From NCBI GenBank assembly GCA_018882735.1, contig VERH01000001.1, positions 1 to 64,000 of the forward strand: a stretch of 64,000 bases of DNA, read 5' to 3'. Shown here piece by piece: positions 56,509 to 64,000 of the stretch; within the stretch, counting starts at the first letter, position 1; each line of letters begins with the position of its first letter. Both the position numbers and the translations under genes were made by a program. Under the pieces are notes generated by a model that saw only the letters and a program-made list of their open reading frames with translations, was not told where the DNA came from and ran no database searches. The stretch comes from Candidatus Nanopelagicaceae bacterium (GTDB lineage: Bacteria > Actinomycetota > Actinomycetes > Nanopelagicales > Nanopelagicaceae).

Positions 56509-57726
56509 TCATTCAAAACTGTAGTTAATTGACTCAAGAACTAAATCAACATAAGTCATATCGGCCCAGGAAAACCACTCTCTAGTAAATTTAGAACTGT
56601 CATCAACATGAAATGACTCATGCATTTGACCAGATCCTGCATCGGTGTTGTCTAGTATGTCCAAAGCGCTAATTTGCTCGGTTGGACTATTTGAAGTTAA
56701 GGCTGCCATCGCAATAGCAATTGGCCAGACAAAGTTCTTCGGAGTGTGCTGGGAGCCAACGCCCATGGCTAATGCACCTTTAAAGAAATATGGATTTTCT
56801 TCGGATAAAACTAGATCACGCGTAATTTGATACTCGAGGTTCTCTGATGAAAGTACCTCCAGATAGGGAAGACTCAGAAGAGATGGGACATTCGCGTCAT
56901 CCATAAATAATGAATTACCCAGCCCATCTACCTCATACGCGAATTTGCCATCGATGACTCCAAACTCCCTTACGCCCTTTCCAATCTCAGACGCCAGTTG
57001 GGCTGCTTGAGTCTCAAACCCTGCAAAGCGCAATTTCTTGAGTTCACTCATGAAGAATAGATTTGAAGGTATTAAGTAACCATATGTGCAGGCATCGTCG
57101 CTAGGTCTAAAAGCAGAGTAGACCATTCCGGTAACGCCTACTGGTGCTCCTCGCCCTAGATGAGAGAGTGAATCATGAGGTGGTGAGCCATCTCTTCTGA
57201 ATATATAACTATCGCGATCGTGATTTTGTTCTTTCTTGGCGAGATTAATCATCACTTCTAATGCCGCCTCAAAATTCCCGTCAAAGTGATCGGTGTAACC
57301 ATATTGCTCAGAAATCTTTCGAGCTAGATAGAGGATTGATGCCCAGGAATCTAATTCAAATTTTCGCTCAAAGACCCACAGAGATTGATCTGGAAAATCC
57401 TTGTGCCAACATGCACCACTAGGTCCCGGATTAAAAGCATTTGCGTAGGGATCCTTTAGAAACAACTTTATTTGTGAGCGGCTTAGATCAGCTAGTAGGT
57501 CAATTACCTTCGGATGCTTCGAGCGCAGTAGCGGCTTGACTTGCCAAGTTGAATCTCTCAACCACATCGCTGGAATATCGCCAGTAATAATAAAAGGTAA
57601 TCCATCTGACATGCTGGTTAAGGTTTTCTTGAAAAATGCTTGGACAGACCGATCTACTCGAGTAAATCTTTCTGGCGTAATCTGCTTCGAAATACCGGGA
57701 TATAAATCCCTAGTTTCTAAATCCAT
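56509..57726 (-). CDS. GH125 family exo-α-1,6-mannosidase
   Basis: 405 residues. An (α/α)6-barrel glycosidase. LPFIITGDIPAMWLRDSTWQ is the diagnostic GH125 N-terminal block with the catalytic Asp in WLRDS; ACWHKDFPDQSLWVFERKFE, GMVYSAFRPSDDACTYGYLI and GSGQMHESFHVDDSSKFTRE (C-terminal catalytic Glu region) follow. No signal peptide, so it acts inside the cell, perhaps on imported manno-oligosaccharides. TAAGAT (57733-57738) lies six bases before the ATG. Confidence 0.93.
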   Translation of the reverse strand: MDLETRDLYPGISKQITPERFTRVDRSVQAFFKKTLTSMSDGLPFIITGDIPAMWLRDSTWQVKPLLRSKHPKVIDLLADLSRSQIKLFLKDPYANAFNPGPSGACWHKDFPDQSLWVFERKFELDSWASILYLARKISEQYGYTDHFDGNFEAALEVMINLAKKEQNHDRDSYIFRRDGSPPHDSLSHLGRGAPVGVTGMVYSAFRPSDDACTYGYLIPSNLFFMSELKKLRFAGFETQAAQLASEIGKGVREFGVIDGKFAYEVDGLGNSLFMDDANVPSLLSLPYLEVLSSENLEYQITRDLVLSEENPYFFKGALAMGVGSQHTPKNFVWPIAIAMAALTSNSPTEQISALDILDNTDAGSGQMHESFHVDDSSKFTREWFSWADMTYVDLVLESINYSFE

Positions 57727-57732
57727 AAACTA

Positions 57733-57738
57733 ATCTTA
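57733..57738 (-). promoter_or_regulatory. Leaderless -10 box of the GH125 gene
   Basis: TAAGAT on the minus strand, six bases before the ATG at 57726, in the gap after tRNA-Arg. Confidence 0.5.
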
Positions 57739-57755
57739 CGAATGAATTAGAAATG

Positions 57756-57828
57756 TGTCCTTGGCCGGAGTTGAACCGGCGACCTACCGCTTAGGAGGCG
57801 GTTGCTCTATCCACTGAGCTACAAGGAC
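57756..57828 (-). tRNA. tRNA-Arg(CCU)
   Basis: 73 bases without an encoded CCA. Acceptor GTCCTTG/CAAGGAC with A73; D stem GCTC/GAGC; anticodon stem ACCGC/GCGGT around CTCCTAA, anticodon CCT; variable AGGTC; T arm GCCGG-TTCAACT-CCGGC. All stems pair fully. Confidence 0.95.
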
Positions 57829-57936
57829 TTATCTGAGAATTATCTAATAATAATTGAGCGTAATCACGCGGTAAATTGCTTTAAAAATTACTCTAAGTTA
57901 AACTCCGTACAAATCTCGTTTGGAGTTGATTTCACC

Positions 57937-59163
57937 ATGAAAGCGCTGGTAATAGGTGCTGGTGGCGTCGGTAGAGCGATTATCAATATCGCATCACGGA
58001 GATCGTTTATATCTTCGCTGGTCATCGCTGATCGAACCCTGGCACGTGCCCAAGAGGCTGTTTCAAGGGTCAAAGACCCCCGTTTTTCGGCTGCCCAAGT
58101 AAATGCAGCTGAGCTAGAGGACTTGAGGGAGTTAATCCGCAAAGCCGATCCTGATGTCGTAATCAATGCTGTTGATCCGCGCTTTGTGATGCCGATTTTT
58201 CTTGCTTGTGAAATTGAAAATACAAATTACATCGATATGGCGATGTCACTCTCTCGCCCACATCCGCACTATCCGCATACCGAAACCGGTGTGAAGTTAG
58301 GTGATGAACAATTCGCACGTGATTGGAATTGGGAAGAGCGGAAGATCTATGCGCTAGTTGGTATGGGCGTCGAACCTGGAATGAGCGATATCTTCGCTAA
58401 GTACGCAGACAATGAGATGTTTAGTCGAATTGATTCGATCACCATTCTCGATGGCTCGAACTTGAGAGTTGAGGGCGCAAACTTTGCTCCTTCCTTCTCA
58501 ATCTGGACGACTATTGAAGAGTGCCTAAATCCACCGTTAGTTTGGGAAGATGGCCGTGGTTGGTTCACTACCCCACCGTTTAGCGAGATCGAAACCTTTG
58601 ATTTCCCTGAAGGTATTGGACCGGTTGAGTGCGTGAATGTTGAGCACGAAGAAGTCGTTCTAATCCCCCAGAAAGTCGATGCCAAGAAAGTTAACTTCAA
58701 ATACGGACTTGGCGCTGAGTTCATCCAGATTCTCAAGACCATCAACATGCTTGGTATGGATCGTAAAGAGAATGTGGAAGTGCAAGGCGTATCGGTCGCA
58801 CCACGCGACTTGCTCGCAGCTTCACTACCTGATCCAGCAACTCTTGGTTCTCGCATGAAGGGTAAAACCTGTGCCGGTGCGCTAGTTCGCGGACTTGATA
58901 AGAACGGTCAACCAAAAGCCGTATACATCTATAACGTTGTTGATAATGAATGGTCGATGAAGGAATATGGCGATCAGGCTGTTGTTTGGCAGACCGCAGT
59001 AAATCCGGTCATCGCAATGGAATTGATTCATAACGGAACCTGGCAACCACGTGGCGTTAATGGTCCAGAATGGTTTGATCCAAAGCCATTTTTAAAACTT
59101 ATGGAGGAATACGGTACTTCCTGGCATATCCGTGAGGAGTCCACTGCCGGTATCGTGAAGTAG
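57937..59163 (+). CDS. Saccharopine dehydrogenase / carboxynorspermidine synthase family protein
   Basis: 408 residues. NAD(P)-binding ALVIGAGGVGRAIINIASRR at the N-terminus, then DVVINAVDPRFVMPIFLACE, GMGVEPGMSDIFAKYADNEM and a C-terminal block with LPDPATLGSRMKGKTCAGAL and VVWQTAVNPVIAMELIHNGT. This matches the saccharopine-dehydrogenase family, which includes carboxynorspermidine synthase and lysine-related enzymes; which substrate is used cannot be decided. The open frame reaches 57802 into tRNA-Arg, but ATG 57937 with GGAG ten bases upstream starts the Rossmann fold correctly. Confidence 0.88.
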   Translation: MKALVIGAGGVGRAIINIASRRSFISSLVIADRTLARAQEAVSRVKDPRFSAAQVNAAELEDLRELIRKADPDVVINAVDPRFVMPIFLACEIENTNYIDMAMSLSRPHPHYPHTETGVKLGDEQFARDWNWEERKIYALVGMGVEPGMSDIFAKYADNEMFSRIDSITILDGSNLRVEGANFAPSFSIWTTIEECLNPPLVWEDGRGWFTTPPFSEIETFDFPEGIGPVECVNVEHEEVVLIPQKVDAKKVNFKYGLGAEFIQILKTINMLGMDRKENVEVQGVSVAPRDLLAASLPDPATLGSRMKGKTCAGALVRGLDKNGQPKAVYIYNVVDNEWSMKEYGDQAVVWQTAVNPVIAMELIHNGTWQPRGVNGPEWFDPKPFLKLMEEYGTSWHIREESTAGIVK

Positions 59164-59948
59164 TGGTCCCGATAAGTTCAAAACCGATTGCGCTGGTGAC
59201 TGGCGCTACTGCCGGAATCGGCGCCGCATTTGCCGAACATCTTGCCGAGCTCGGCCATGATCTAGTTATCACAGCGCGCGATTTAGCGCGGTTAGATAAG
59301 AGCGCGGATGAACTTAGAAATAAACATGGCGTTGAAGTTGAAGTCATAAAAGCCGACCTTGCTACAAATGAAGGAATTAGAACTATTGAGCTCCGCTTGG
59401 AGAATATAAGCAGGCCAATTGAGGTCTTAATCAATAACGCCGGATTTGGAATAAATAAGAGTTTTTCAGTTAGCGACCGACAATCAGAGAATGATCTACT
59501 TGATGTGTTGGTGCGGGCACCACTTCGTTTCATGCACGCGGTTCTACCTGCGATGAAGGAGCGCGATAGCGGAACCATCATCAATGTCTCAAGCGTTGCC
59601 GGATGGATTGCCGGGGGTAGTTATAGCGCTGCTAAGTCATACCTGACGGTAATGAGTGAATCACTACACACAGAACTTCTTGGCACTAATGTGAAAGTTC
59701 ACGCTCTATGTCCTGGTTTTACTCGTACCGAGTTTCACCAACGGGGTCGGATGAAGATGAATGGTCTCCCGGAATTTCTCTGGCTTGATGCAAGTGAGGT
59801 TGTTGCGACCGCTTGGAAAAGTTCTCAAAAGGGCAAAGCGCTCTCTATCCCTGGTTCCCAATACAAATTGCTGACTCTCTTGATGCGATACATACCCCGT
59901 CCGATTGTGAGAAAAGTCGGTATGAACGCTCGCAAAAGACAGCGATAA
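59163..59948 (+). CDS. Short-chain dehydrogenase/reductase
   Basis: 261 residues, classical SDR. TGATAGIGAAFAEHLAELGH is the cofactor loop, VLINNAGFGI the NNAG motif, NVSSVAGWIAGGSYSAAKSY has the catalytic Ser and YxxxK, and HALCPGFTRTEFHQRG the PG motif. Substrate unknown. GTG start overlaps the last base of the upstream stop codon (TAGTG), so the two dehydrogenases form an operon. Confidence 0.93.
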   Translation: MVPISSKPIALVTGATAGIGAAFAEHLAELGHDLVITARDLARLDKSADELRNKHGVEVEVIKADLATNEGIRTIELRLENISRPIEVLINNAGFGINKSFSVSDRQSENDLLDVLVRAPLRFMHAVLPAMKERDSGTIINVSSVAGWIAGGSYSAAKSYLTVMSESLHTELLGTNVKVHALCPGFTRTEFHQRGRMKMNGLPEFLWLDASEVVATAWKSSQKGKALSIPGSQYKLLTLLMRYIPRPIVRKVGMNARKRQR

Positions 59949-60057
59949 GGGACTTTCTCAGCAAATTCCTTACTTTCTGTGGAGGTTCGTTGAGCAATTT
60001 TTGACCCTTCAGCCTTTAGGATTTCGGCTAATAACTGCGGTAAATCTGGGAGGCATT

Positions 60058-60714
60058 GTGCAAAACACATTTGTGAAGTTCGGTAAGAAAGCCACTGTTG
60101 TTGCCGCCATGGCGCTGCTAACGACTACCACTTCCTTCATACCTGCCGAGGCCGCAAATAAAGCTGGAGCGCGTTGCACAAAGGAAGGCGCCACAACAAG
60201 AATCGGTGGCGATCGCTACGTATGCACAAAGAACCCTCGTTACCCAAATGAGCGCCGCACCTGGGTTTGGATTGGTTGTATCCAAGCAAATACTCTTTAT
60301 ACAGATTCGGTTAAGCGCCTTGACGGTTTAAAGGCTGGATTAGTTACCGCCACAGCGAAACTCGCTGAGTTAACCGCAGAGATTCCTGCGGCAGAAGCAA
60401 AGGCAAAAGAATTTGATGCAAAGATTGTTGCTACCCAAGTAAAGCTCGATGCTGCTAAAGCAAATTACGAGGAGAATCGAGTTAAGGGAACTGCTTACGC
60501 AAAGGCAACTGAACAATGGAACAACGCCGTTAAGAGCTATGAGCGCGCCATCGCAGGTTTCAAGCGCGCAGCCGATAACTGGCGTGAGAAGAGTTCAGAT
60601 GTGACTGCTCAACAGAAGCGCCTTGATCTGCAATCCCAGACCGTCGCTGCCTCTGAAGTTGAGATTAAGTCCAATCTCAAGGGACGTAATCAAGCCTGCC
60701 AGCGTGGCCTGTAA
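60058..60714 (+). CDS. Secreted coiled-coil protein, hypothetical
   Basis: 218 residues from GTG 60058, with GGGAGG four bases upstream; an earlier in-frame ATG (60001) lacks this. A signal peptide (ATVVAAMALLTTTTSFIPAE, ending AEA) precedes a small Cys-containing segment (GARCTKEGATTRIGGDRYVC), of a kind I have seen in exported actinobacterial proteins, and then a long Ala/Lys/Glu coiled coil (residues about 75-205) ending RNQACQRGL. Likely acts in or outside the envelope. No enzymatic motif was found. Confidence 0.75.
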   Translation: MQNTFVKFGKKATVVAAMALLTTTTSFIPAEAANKAGARCTKEGATTRIGGDRYVCTKNPRYPNERRTWVWIGCIQANTLYTDSVKRLDGLKAGLVTATAKLAELTAEIPAAEAKAKEFDAKIVATQVKLDAAKANYEENRVKGTAYAKATEQWNNAVKSYERAIAGFKRAADNWREKSSDVTAQQKRLDLQSQTVAASEVEIKSNLKGRNQACQRGL

Positions 60715-60717
60715 GCA

Positions 60718-61143
60718 CTAACCAACAGTAACTTTTGTCCTAGTTGCCTTTACTGGCACGGAACGAAGATCTCGCTTTGCTGGGCCAACTTCTACTTTTC
60801 CGTTGACCGCAAATTCAGCGCGATGATTTGGGCAGATCCACTTTCCACCGCTTAAGCCGACTGTAGTTCCTTCATGTGTGCAAGAAAGATCTAGCGCTCT
60901 AAATCCATTAACTGCTTTTGAGGTTCGGACTAACGCAAGTGATCTTCCAGATGAATCTTCAAACTGAACTACTCCACCGACTTTGCGGAGCGCAGTATTT
61001 TGAGAGATCAGAACCTCTACCTTTCCATTAGCTAGCACCTTTACCTTCGATGCAGCAATAGCTTTATCAGGTACAAAACCAAGCGTGAGGACTGCGAGTC
61101 CACAAAGTAGTGAACGTCTAGATAGAGAATTCTCGTTTTCCAT
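60718..61143 (-). CDS. Tat-exported Rieske [2Fe-2S] protein
   Basis: 141 residues from ATG 61143 (GAAAGG upstream). A twin-arginine signal (SLSRRSLLCGLAVLTLGF) is followed by a small Rieske domain: the cluster ligands are the Cys and His of SCTHEGTTV and of ICPNHRAEF. It lacks a membrane-protein partner nearby; it may transfer electrons to an extracytoplasmic oxidoreductase. Converges on the coiled-coil gene; divergent from the GGDEF gene with 26 bases between. Confidence 0.88.
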   Translation of the reverse strand: MENENSLSRRSLLCGLAVLTLGFVPDKAIAASKVKVLANGKVEVLISQNTALRKVGGVVQFEDSSGRSLALVRTSKAVNGFRALDLSCTHEGTTVGLSGGKWICPNHRAEFAVNGKVEVGPAKRDLRSVPVKATRTKVTVG

Positions 61144-61157
61144 GTTTAACCTTTCAA

Positions 61158-61163
61158 TACGCT
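61158..61163 (+). promoter_or_regulatory. Leaderless -10 box of the GGDEF gene
   Basis: TACGCT, six bases before the second of two adjacent ATG codons (61170); it favours that start over 61167. Confidence 0.5.
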
Positions 61164-61169
61164 TCAATG

Positions 61170-62537
61170 ATGAGAATCTACTCCTCAACAAGGTGGCTCG
61201 CCAGCACATTGCTACTTTCATATTTGATTCTCAGGTACTTTTCAGAGCCAACCTGGTGGAGCGAGCTAATCGTCTATAACTCAGTTCTAATCGCTGCAAT
61301 TATCGGAATCTTGTTTACACCACTTCCCGATGATGACCTCGGCCAGAAAGTCTTCGCACTCGCCCTCCTAGCGTGGGGAATTGGCTCCATTACTTCATCT
61401 ATTGATTCTTTCTTTAATACTGAGCTAAGCATCATTTCTGAGATCGCTTATTCTCTTTTCTATCCCCTAGCGATATTCGGTGCGATTAGATCCCTCCGTA
61501 ATCAGGCAAAGAGTCGTCGCCTTGAATTGATAGACACCCTAGTAATCGCTCTAAGTGGTACAACCCTACTTTCAACCTTCTTTCTTAAACCCGCATCTTC
61601 GGAGATCTCAGGAAGCCAATATGAAGTCTTCTTAACGATTATCTATCCAGTTGGAGATCTGGTGTTACTTTTGACAGTAATTGGTATTGTCTTACTTCAA
61701 AGATTGAGTCTGCGAAGTCTTCTCTTTTTGCTTGGCGTTACCATCTTTACTGCGAGTGATTTCTATTATCTCTGGTTAAGTCAGAATGATCTCTATATCT
61801 TTGGCAGCCTTAGCGATGCGGGCTGGTTACTTGGCTTTATCTTCATCGCCCATAGTTATTGGTTTCCATCCGATGAAGAGGAACATCCGCGTACCTTCAA
61901 TCCAACTATCGTCACGCTCGCGCTGGTATTAAGTTCAGTAATTCTTGCTATCTCAGTCTTAAGACCCGACTATTTTCCCCGCTTCGTTTTGATCCCGGCA
62001 TTTGCAACGATCGCCCTCGCCTTCTTACGGATGGCGGTGGCTATGGCAGATGCTCGGAAGATGAGTGAAGAACAGATCCTCGCTCGCACCGATGAGCTAA
62101 CTGGCCTAGCAAACCGGCGTCGCTTTATCGCCGAGTTTGAAGTGTTCCAAAAGTCTCCCGGCTCCTTGCTCATACTCGACTTAGATGGCTTCAAGCCGGT
62201 CAATGACCAATTAGGCCATGATGTTGGCGATCAACTCTTAGCCCAAGTCGCACGGCGCCTTGAGCGAGTCATGCCAAAGGGTGCGCTCCTCGCGCGACTT
62301 GGTGGCGATGAATTTGGCGCGCTAATTCCAGGTCACGAAGGCATGGAGATCGCAGTCGCGCTCCGCGCCACTATGGAGTTCCCGTTTAGCGTTGCTGGGC
62401 ATGAAATCAAACTAGGCGTCTCCATCGGCGAAGCTTTTGGAGAGAACGAGAGCGATAGTGAGAACCTGCTCCGCCGAGCTGATGAAGCGATGTACCGCGC
62501 CAAGCGAGAAAGAGTTGGCGTAGTCAGAGCTGGATAA
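61170..62537 (+). CDS. Membrane-bound diguanylate cyclase (GGDEF)
   Basis: 455 residues. About ten hydrophobic segments (1-290) form a membrane sensor without a recognised MASE name, followed by a GGDEF domain: DELTGLANRRRFI, LILDLDGFKPVNDQLGHDVG, RLGGDEFGAL (active-site motif, about 378-382). The inhibitory RxxD site five residues before GGDEF is absent (PKGA there), so product feedback is unlikely. It should make c-di-GMP; no EAL or PilZ gene is in the window. Confidence 0.92.
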   Translation: MRIYSSTRWLASTLLLSYLILRYFSEPTWWSELIVYNSVLIAAIIGILFTPLPDDDLGQKVFALALLAWGIGSITSSIDSFFNTELSIISEIAYSLFYPLAIFGAIRSLRNQAKSRRLELIDTLVIALSGTTLLSTFFLKPASSEISGSQYEVFLTIIYPVGDLVLLLTVIGIVLLQRLSLRSLLFLLGVTIFTASDFYYLWLSQNDLYIFGSLSDAGWLLGFIFIAHSYWFPSDEEEHPRTFNPTIVTLALVLSSVILAISVLRPDYFPRFVLIPAFATIALAFLRMAVAMADARKMSEEQILARTDELTGLANRRRFIAEFEVFQKSPGSLLILDLDGFKPVNDQLGHDVGDQLLAQVARRLERVMPKGALLARLGGDEFGALIPGHEGMEIAVALRATMEFPFSVAGHEIKLGVSIGEAFGENESDSENLLRRADEAMYRAKRERVGVVRAG

Positions 62538-62598
62538 ATTAGGCGCTGTCGAGGTTTGGTCGTAAAGTTCGGGCGTCCAAATGTCCACATCGAACGGG

Positions 62599-62611
62599 GT
62601 GAGATTCTCAC
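62599..62611. promoter_or_regulatory. Palindrome upstream of homospermidine synthase
   Basis: GTGAG, ATT, CTCAC: a perfect five-pair inverted repeat 21 bases before the start codon. It could be an operator or a short leader hairpin. Confidence 0.35.
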
Positions 62612-62632
62612 ATCTCCAATAGGAGGTCCTAA

Positions 62633-64000
62633 TTGTCAGCACGCTTCACCAATAAAGTTCTAATTCTCGGAGCCGGTTCAGTCTCCCAATCAGTCCTACC
62701 TCTTCTTATCGAGCATCTTGTAGATGCAAAACAGATCACCATCATGGATCAACGCGATAATCGTTCGCGAGTCCAAGGCGCGCTAAATCAAGGCGCTACA
62801 TATGTCCAAGACCAGATAACTCGTGGCAATCTCGATGCCCAACTATCAAAGTATCTGCAGGCCGGCGACTTTCTTTTGGATCTCGCTTGGAATATCGATG
62901 CCAACACAATTTTGCAATGGTGCCATGATCATGGCGTCCTTTATCTAAATACTTCTATCGAAGAGTGGGACCCATACGAAGGCGGCTCAAACAAGCACCC
63001 GCTTGAGCGCACTCTTTATTACCGCCACATGCGGATGCGTGATATGAAATCACGTTGGACTAAAACAGGTGCCACCGCGATTGTTGAGCATGGCGCTAAC
63101 CCTGGACTGGTTTCCCATCTAGTAAAGAAGTCTTTAGTAGATATCGCAACTCGCGCCCTTAAGGATGGAAAAGTAAGTGGCGATGTTGAAGCGGCGCTAG
63201 TAAATGAGAATTATCAAAGCCTTGCCCACTCCCTTAATGTGAAGGTTATTCACATCTCAGAACGCGATACCCAGGTAACTAATAAGCCAAAGCAATGGGG
63301 AGAATTTGTAAATACCTGGTCTGTTGAAGGTTTCTATGAAGAGGGCGTTGCGCCAGCCGAACTTGGTTGGGGAACTCATGAAAAGAGCCTTCCAACAAAT
63401 GCATTTGAGCATCCATCAGGTCCTAAGAATCAGATTGCGATTGCCCAACCAGGCGCCACAACTTGGGTCCGTTCCTGGGTTCCAAACTTTGAAATTCAAG
63501 GAATGGTAATTCGCCATGGTGAAGCTTTCACAATCTCAGATCACTTAACAGTTTGGGATAACGGAAAAGCGATTTACCGGCCAACAGTTCACTATGCGTA
63601 CTGTCCTTCAAATGAAGCCATCGTTTCGATGAAGGAACTTGAGATGCTCAATTGGGAGCTGCACAAGAATCAACGGATCATGAATGATGAAATTACCGGT
63701 GGTGATGATCGCCTTGGAGTTCTCTTGATGGGGCATCCATATAAATCTTGGTGGACTGGTTCGCTATTGAATATCGAAGACTCACGTAAATTGATTCCCG
63801 GTCAATCAGCAACAACTGTCCAAGTCTCCTCGGCTGTTTACGCAGCCGTTGCTTGGGCGATGAAGAATCCAAACGCTGGGTTGCTTGTCCCAGATGAACT
63901 TCCTTGGCGTGAAGTACTTGGTTATGCCGAGAAGTACTGGGGTGGAATCCACTCCGAAGCTGCTGATTGGGATCCGCTCGTTAATCGACGCGATCTCTTT
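62633..64000 (+). CDS. Homospermidine synthase (3' end outside window)
   Basis: 456 codons are visible and the frame is open to the window edge, so only a short C-terminus is missing. Homospermidine synthase joins two putrescines (or putrescine and spermidine) using NAD+. FTNKVLILGAGSVSQSVLPL is the cofactor loop; FLLDLAWNIDANTILQWCHD, TAIVEHGANPGLVSHLVKKS, YQSLAHSLNVKVIHISERD and ELGWGTHEKSLP are typical. TTG start, with AGGAGG (62621-62626) six bases upstream, one of the strongest Shine-Dalgarno sites in the window. Confidence 0.92.
   Translation, partial: MSARFTNKVLILGAGSVSQSVLPLLIEHLVDAKQITIMDQRDNRSRVQGALNQGATYVQDQITRGNLDAQLSKYLQAGDFLLDLAWNIDANTILQWCHDHGVLYLNTSIEEWDPYEGGSNKHPLERTLYYRHMRMRDMKSRWTKTGATAIVEHGANPGLVSHLVKKSLVDIATRALKDGKVSGDVEAALVNENYQSLAHSLNVKVIHISERDTQVTNKPKQWGEFVNTWSVEGFYEEGVAPAELGWGTHEKSLPTNAFEHPSGPKNQIAIAQPGATTWVRSWVPNFEIQGMVIRHGEAFTISDHLTVWDNGKAIYRPTVHYAYCPSNEAIVSMKELEMLNWELHKNQRIMNDEITGGDDRLGVLLMGHPYKSWWTGSLLNIEDSRKLIPGQSATTVQVSSAVYAAVAWAMKNPNAGLLVPDELPWREVLGYAEKYWGGIHSEAADWDPLVNRRDLF

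Noticed and set aside
57802-57936. Longer start for the saccharopine-dehydrogenase-family gene
   Set aside because: The extension runs antisense through tRNA-Arg and places 45 unrelated residues before the Rossmann motif.
60001-60057. TTGACC at 60001 with TAGGAT at 60017 as a standard -35/-10 promoter
   Set aside because: The spacing is ten bases, far too short; no suitable -10 lies 16-19 bases after TTGACC.

Overview
The window is about 64 kb of the chromosome of a small-genome actinobacterium. It carries actinobacteria-typical families (DUF501, DUF3817, DUF4307, DUF6542, an FtsB-like divisome protein, a PIN-PhoH fusion, UvrD2 next to NudC), and its gene order follows blocks I know from Mycobacterium tuberculosis: metG-tatD-ksgA-ispE, glmU-prs-rplY-pth, mfd-mazG-eno-ftsB-DUF501-ppx, greA-DUF4307 and xseB-xseA-ispH-ychF. 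Base composition looks intermediate by eye, not the high GC of most actinobacteria, and spacing is very tight with many overlaps. This fits a streamlined planktonic actinobacterium such as the freshwater acI group (Nanopelagicales); that placement is inference. CRISPR arrays, rRNA genes and insertion sequences were looked for and not seen.

Layout. 1-8.6 kb: start of a UvrD2-like helicase, nudC, a nuclease-fold protein, two phage-type genes, typA, ychF, rmuC, a DUF6542 membrane protein, ispH. 8.6-17 kb: xseA-xseB-fumarase, a secreted transglycosylase-like protein, phoH, uppS, DUF3817, SURF1, a 47-residue membrane peptide, DUF4307, greA. 17-22.5 kb: a drug-export cluster (ABC pair and two MFS pumps) and a Bax-inhibitor-1 protein. 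22.5-31.3 kb: tRNA-Leu(UAA) and a long minus-strand run mfd, SurA-like lipoprotein, mazG, eno, ftsB, DUF501, ppx, udg. 31.4-44.4 kb: ppc, then the pth-rplY-nuclease-prs-glmU run, tRNA-Gln, ispE-rsmA-tatD-metG and rsmI. 44.4-52 kb: a protein mannosyltransferase, a membrane protein, a RimJ-like acetyltransferase, a shortened MoeA-like protein, 5-FTHF cyclo-ligase, acyl-CoA dehydrogenase, CopD-CtaG and FmdB. 52-64 kb is more accessory: an MMPL exporter, purU, an ABM-like protein, a short P450, a GH125 mannosidase, tRNA-Arg, a saccharopine-dehydrogenase-family enzyme, an SDR, a secreted coiled-coil protein, a Tat-Rieske protein, a GGDEF protein and homospermidine synthase, which runs off the end.

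The gene set describes an aerobic heterotroph (SURF1 and CtaG for oxidase assembly, fumarase, enolase, PEP carboxylase) with MEP-pathway isoprenoid synthesis (ispH, ispE, uppS), peptidoglycan precursor supply (glmU, uppS), one-carbon folate turnover (purU, 5-FTHF cyclo-ligase), several efflux pumps and a polyamine route through homospermidine. A recurrent signal is a TANNNT box placed six or seven bases before the start codon, seen at 17 genes and consistent with widespread leaderless transcription; I used it to choose several starts.

I found no single gene cluster that I would call a new system. The observations most worth checking are the type-I-shaped tRNA-Leu(UAA) flanked by a perfect 13-bp direct repeat, the MoeA-like protein that has lost its central domain, the isolated phage-type gene pair, and the leaderless promoter architecture with back-to-back -10 boxes.
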